The notes beneath the pieces were generated by a model. It saw nothing but the letters and a program-made list of their open reading frames with translations, made no database searches and was not told the DNA's origin. 64,000 bases of DNA from Ferruginibacter sp. (lineage in GTDB: Bacteria > Bacteroidota > Bacteroidia > Chitinophagales > Chitinophagaceae). The DNA lies in the NCBI GenBank assembly GCA_017983695.1, contig JAGOAX010000003.1, positions 391,947 through 455,946 on the forward strand. The letters run 5' to 3'. A program made the position numbers and the translations under genes. The first letter of the stretch is position 1. Each line of letters begins with the position of its first letter. This document shows positions 61,175 to 64,000 of this stretch, one piece after another.

Positions 61175-62128
61175 ATGAAGAAAATCGGTATGCTCTTTGG
61201 AAAAGAAAGAAGTTTTCCCATGGCGTTTATTGAAAGGGTAAACAGTAAAAATATAGATGGCATTATTGCCGAGCCTGTAAAAATCGATAAGGTGATGCAG
61301 GGTGAGCCCAGCGGTTATGCTGTAATTTTTGACAGGATAAGCCAGGATGTTCCTTTTTACAGGGCTTATTTAAAAAACGCTGCTTTGTGCGGAACTACTG
61401 TTATTAATAACCCGTTTTGGTGGAGTGCTGATGAAAAATTTTTTAATAACTGCCTGGCTACAAAAATTGGTGTGCCTGTTCCTAAAACTGTAATTCTGCC
61501 AAGTAAAGATTTGCCAACTGATACCAGTGATGAATCCTTTTCTAACCTGGCATATCCATTAGACTGGGAAGGCATTTTTAAATACATTGGTTTTCCTGCA
61601 TACATGAAACCTTTTGCCGGTGGTGGATGGAAAAGTGTGTATCAACTAAACAGTATTGAAGAGTTTTTTGAAAAACATGCAGAGACTGAGCAACTGGTAA
61701 TGATGCTGCAGGAAGAAATTAAATTTGATGAATATTACCGGTGCTATTGCATAGGCAGAAAGCATGTACGTATTATGCCTTATGAACCACGTAATCCACA
61801 TGCCTTAAGGTACGTTGCCGACTTTAAGCCCTCCCCGGAACGATACAAACTGATGGAAGATATTGTATTACGTATTTGCAATTACCTGGGATACGATTTT
61901 AATACCGTGGAATTAGCCATACGTGATGGTGTACCTTATGCCATTGATTTTTGTAACCCTGCGCCTGATGCGGAAGTTACCAGTGTAGGGCAGGCCAATT
62001 TTGATTGGGTGGTAGAAGCGCTTGCCAATTACGCTATTGAAAAAGCATTGGAAAATGATGCTGCTGTTGACAATGCAACCTGGGGAGAATACATTAAAAG
62101 AAGTGTTACAAAAGAAAAATTGTATTGA
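61175..62128 (+). CDS. ATP-grasp ligase
   Basis: A 317-aa protein. ATP-grasp features are YMKPFAGGGWKSV (Lys and Gly-rich loop), MMLQEEIKFDEYYR and the Mg-binding end NTVELAIRDGVPYAIDFCNPAPD (Glu...Asp-x-Asn). It should join a carboxylate to an amine, thiol or similar group using ATP. The substrate is unknown. The gene precedes Uma2 (4-nt overlap) and a GCS2 ligase, resembling a two-step ligase pathway. Confidence 0.88.
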   Translation: MKKIGMLFGKERSFPMAFIERVNSKNIDGIIAEPVKIDKVMQGEPSGYAVIFDRISQDVPFYRAYLKNAALCGTTVINNPFWWSADEKFFNNCLATKIGVPVPKTVILPSKDLPTDTSDESFSNLAYPLDWEGIFKYIGFPAYMKPFAGGGWKSVYQLNSIEEFFEKHAETEQLVMMLQEEIKFDEYYRCYCIGRKHVRIMPYEPRNPHALRYVADFKPSPERYKLMEDIVLRICNYLGYDFNTVELAIRDGVPYAIDFCNPAPDAEVTSVGQANFDWVVEALANYAIEKALENDAAVDNATWGEYIKRSVTKEKLY

Positions 62129-62766
62129 AAAATTATTTAACCATAGTAAACGAAGATTTTACCGAAACCAAAGTGGCGGAACCGGAAAGCCCCTATGGTT
62201 TTACATATGCCGATTACTTAACCTGGAATTTTAAAGAACGGGTAGAGTTGATAAGGGGAAAGATATTTAAGATGAGCCCGGCACCAACAGTATTTCATCA
62301 GGTAATCTCTGTAAATATTGAGAAAAGAATAGCAAACTTTTTAGAGGGTATGCACTGCAAAATGTTACATGCCCCTGTTGATGTAAGATTAAAAGGTAAA
62401 CCATTTAGAAAGAAAAAGTTAAGAGACGATGAAATAACCACAGTTGTACAGCCCGATATTATTGTAGTTTGTGATGAAGAAAAATTAAAAGATAACCGCA
62501 GTGTAGATGGTGCGCCGGATTTAATAGTAGAGATTTTAAGCCCCGGCAATACAAGAACAGAAACTAAATATAAATTTGACCTTTACGAAGAAAATGGCGT
62601 ATTGGAATATTGGGTAGTTTATCCTGAATACAAACAGATACATGTTTATTTACTAAACGAAAATGAACAGTACGGCAAACCGGTTATTTATGAAGCTAAT
62701 GAAAATATTACATCTGTTGTTTTAAAAGGTTTAAGCTTACCAATGAATGACATTTTTAAACTCTAA
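62125..62766 (+). CDS. Uma2-family putative restriction-like nuclease
   Basis: A 213-aa protein of the Uma2/PD-(D/E)XK-like family: ERVELIRGKIFKMSP, VVQPDIIVV, GAPDLIVEILSPGN and YEENGVLEYWVVYPE. The start is TTG 62125, overlapping the ATP-grasp stop as TTGA, so translation is coupled. Uma2 genes are abundant in cyanobacteria and some Bacteroidota and are of unknown function. It sits within the ligase pair, though its function is unlikely to be related. Confidence 0.85.
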   Translation: MKNYLTIVNEDFTETKVAEPESPYGFTYADYLTWNFKERVELIRGKIFKMSPAPTVFHQVISVNIEKRIANFLEGMHCKMLHAPVDVRLKGKPFRKKKLRDDEITTVVQPDIIVVCDEEKLKDNRSVDGAPDLIVEILSPGNTRTETKYKFDLYEENGVLEYWVVYPEYKQIHVYLLNENEQYGKPVIYEANENITSVVLKGLSLPMNDIFKL

Positions 62767-62784
62767 TTAAAAACTGACTAAAGC

Positions 62785-63897
62785 ATGGCAAACCTATCAT
62801 ACAAACATTTTACCCTGGGTGTAGAAGAAGAATACATGGTAATTGACCCTGTTACAAGGGAATTAAAAAGCCATGACCAGAAGATTGTGCAGGAAGGACA
62901 AAAGGTTATTAAAGACAAAGTAAAAGCAGAAATGCACCAGGCTGTGGTTGAAGTAGGCACAGATATCTGCAATGATGTTGATGAAGCTTTTATGGATGTA
63001 GGCACATTGCGTAAAACCATAAGCGGCATTGCCGGCGACCTGGGATTATGGGTTGGCGCAAGCGGTACACACCCATTCAGCCATTGGGAAAGCCAGTTAA
63101 TTACAGAGCATGCCCGTTATAACGAAATTGTAAACGAACTGCAGGAAGCGGCCAGGAGTAATTTAATTTTTGGGCTACACGTTCACGTAGGTATGGAGAC
63201 CCGTGAAATGGCCATACATATTGCTAATAGTGCCAGGTATTTTTTACCCCACGTTTATGCCCTAAGCACCAACTCCCCGTTTTGGGAAGGCAGGATGACC
63301 GGTTATAAATCTTTCCGCACAAAAGTATTTGATAAATTTCCCCGTACAGGTATCCCCGATTTTTTTGAAAGCATAGAAGCGTATGATAACTATGTGAAGC
63401 TGTTAATAAAAACAAATTGCATAGATAACGCCAAAAAAATATGGTGGGATTTAAGGGTACATCCTTTTTTTAATACCGTTGAGTTCCGGGTTTGCGATAT
63501 ACCGATGACGGTACAGGAAACCATTTCTATTGCGGCACTTTTCCAGGCTATTTGTGCCAAATTGTACAAACTCCGCAGCCAGAACCTGAATTTTATGATG
63601 TATTCCAGGGCTTTATTAAATGAAAATAAATGGCGGGCAAGCCGCTATGGCATTGATGGCAGCATGATTGATTTTGGAAAAGAAAGTGAAGTAAACACCA
63701 GGGTATTATTATATGAGTTGCTGGATTTTGTTGATGATGTGGTGCCGCATTTAGGCAGCCGACATGCCATTAACCATGTACATAAAATGATGGAAGCAGG
63801 CACAGGTGCCGACAGGCAGCTAAAAGTGTATGAAGATGGTAAAAACCTGGTAAATGTAGTGGATTATATTCACGACAGTTTTCTATCAGGACTGTAA
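62785..63897 (+). CDS. Carboxylate-amine ligase (GCS2/YbdK family)
   Basis: A 370-aa protein of the glutamate-cysteine ligase type 2 family. It begins FTLGVEEEYMVIDP, has QAVVEVGTDICNDVDEA, GLHVHVGME and WWDLRVHPFFNTVEFRVCDIPM. These enzymes form gamma-glutamyl-type amide bonds with ATP. With the ATP-grasp protein it forms the enzyme pair needed for a glutathione-like two-step product. The last gene before tRNA-Arg. Confidence 0.92.
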   Translation: MANLSYKHFTLGVEEEYMVIDPVTRELKSHDQKIVQEGQKVIKDKVKAEMHQAVVEVGTDICNDVDEAFMDVGTLRKTISGIAGDLGLWVGASGTHPFSHWESQLITEHARYNEIVNELQEAARSNLIFGLHVHVGMETREMAIHIANSARYFLPHVYALSTNSPFWEGRMTGYKSFRTKVFDKFPRTGIPDFFESIEAYDNYVKLLIKTNCIDNAKKIWWDLRVHPFFNTVEFRVCDIPMTVQETISIAALFQAICAKLYKLRSQNLNFMMYSRALLNENKWRASRYGIDGSMIDFGKESEVNTRVLLYELLDFVDDVVPHLGSRHAINHVHKMMEAGTGADRQLKVYEDGKNLVNVVDYIHDSFLSGL

Positions 63898-63900
63898 ATG

Positions 63901-63932
63901 TTTGGCTGGAAATGATAATCTGGCTATATTTG
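63901..63932 (+). promoter_or_regulatory. Promoter of tRNA-Arg (TTTG-N20-TATATTTG)
   Basis: -33 TTTG at 63901-63904 and -7 TATATTTG at 63925-63932, spacer 20 bp, 17 bp before the tRNA 5' end. Confidence 0.75.
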
Positions 63933-63949
63933 CAGCCCGAATAATTAAT

Positions 63950-64000
63950 GGCTGCGTAGCTCAACTGAATAGAGCATCTGACTACGGATCAGAAGGTTTT
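63950..64000 (+). tRNA. tRNA-Arg (anticodon ACG), cut by the window end
   Basis: Acceptor 5' strand GGCTGCG, D-arm GCTC/GAGC, anticodon stem TCTGA/TCAGA with loop CTACGGA. The T-arm and 3' acceptor lie outside the window. Confidence 0.92.

Overview
The window comes from a low-G+C member of the Bacteroidota, most likely the Chitinophagaceae, although no 16S gene is present to confirm this. The evidence is consistent across the window: a type IX secretion (T9SS)/gliding C-terminal signature, TonB-dependent receptors of the OMP_b-brl_3 and Oar types, DUF2911, DUF1835 and BrxA/B proteins, a short topoisomerase IV subunit B, an Lgt with a long N-terminus, almost no Shine-Dalgarno sequences, and promoters of the Bacteroidota form TTTG-N19/20-TAnnTTTG. 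Genes are tightly packed and no gene-free stretch exceeds 300 bp. The longest gaps are 4294-4521, 27732-28001, 29883-30129 and 56563-56835.

Layout. 1-4293 (-): a giant secreted WG-repeat/PKD protein whose last residues are cut off by the window edge. 4522-10665 (-): topoisomerase IV genes parE and parC with a methyltransferase and a DUF1835 gene between them, plus a small inverted-end repeat element. 10795-15642: an SDR, a BON lipoprotein with a BON/SH3 partner, a rhodanese-thioredoxin, an arginase-family hydrolase and a membrane-anchored alpha/beta hydrolase. 15692-21084: a surface-glycan-like cluster (two FkbM-type methyltransferases, a Wzx-like flippase, a GT9 glycosyltransferase, two unrecognised membrane genes). 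21200-29882: a KirBac potassium channel, tpiA, a GlmU-like enzyme, ribosomal protein L31, YajQ, an outer-membrane receptor with a palindromic operator, lgt and a bacilliredoxin. 30130-36825: Hsp20, an M42 peptidase operon, a UbiA-like protein, a LuxE-like synthetase, tRNA-Lys, an SDR and a SAM hydrolase. 36873-41531: an ECF sigma factor with a TonB-like anti-sigma fusion, DUF2911, and a sodium:solute symporter coupled to a 34-residue membrane peptide. 41657-50331: secreted PIG-L, M14 and gamma-glutamyl hydrolases with a repeat-flanked GxxExxY nuclease-fold gene between the first two, then DinB and an outer-membrane barrel. 50466-60075: TamB, RibBA and an Oar-like receptor. 60204-63897: esterase, ATP-grasp ligase, Uma2 and a GCS2 carboxylate-amine ligase. 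The window ends inside a tRNA-Arg.

Three places look least ordinary. The GxxExxY gene at 44347-44739 is flanked by inverted repeat-plus-hairpin modules, and one side has been read into the start of the neighbouring deacetylase. The 60204-63897 cluster pairs a GCS2 ligase with an ATP-grasp ligase, the same logic as glutathione synthesis, next to an esterase. The 34-residue membrane peptide is translationally coupled to the sodium symporter. Housekeeping genes (topoisomerase IV, tpiA, L31, lgt, ribBA, tamB) are intact.
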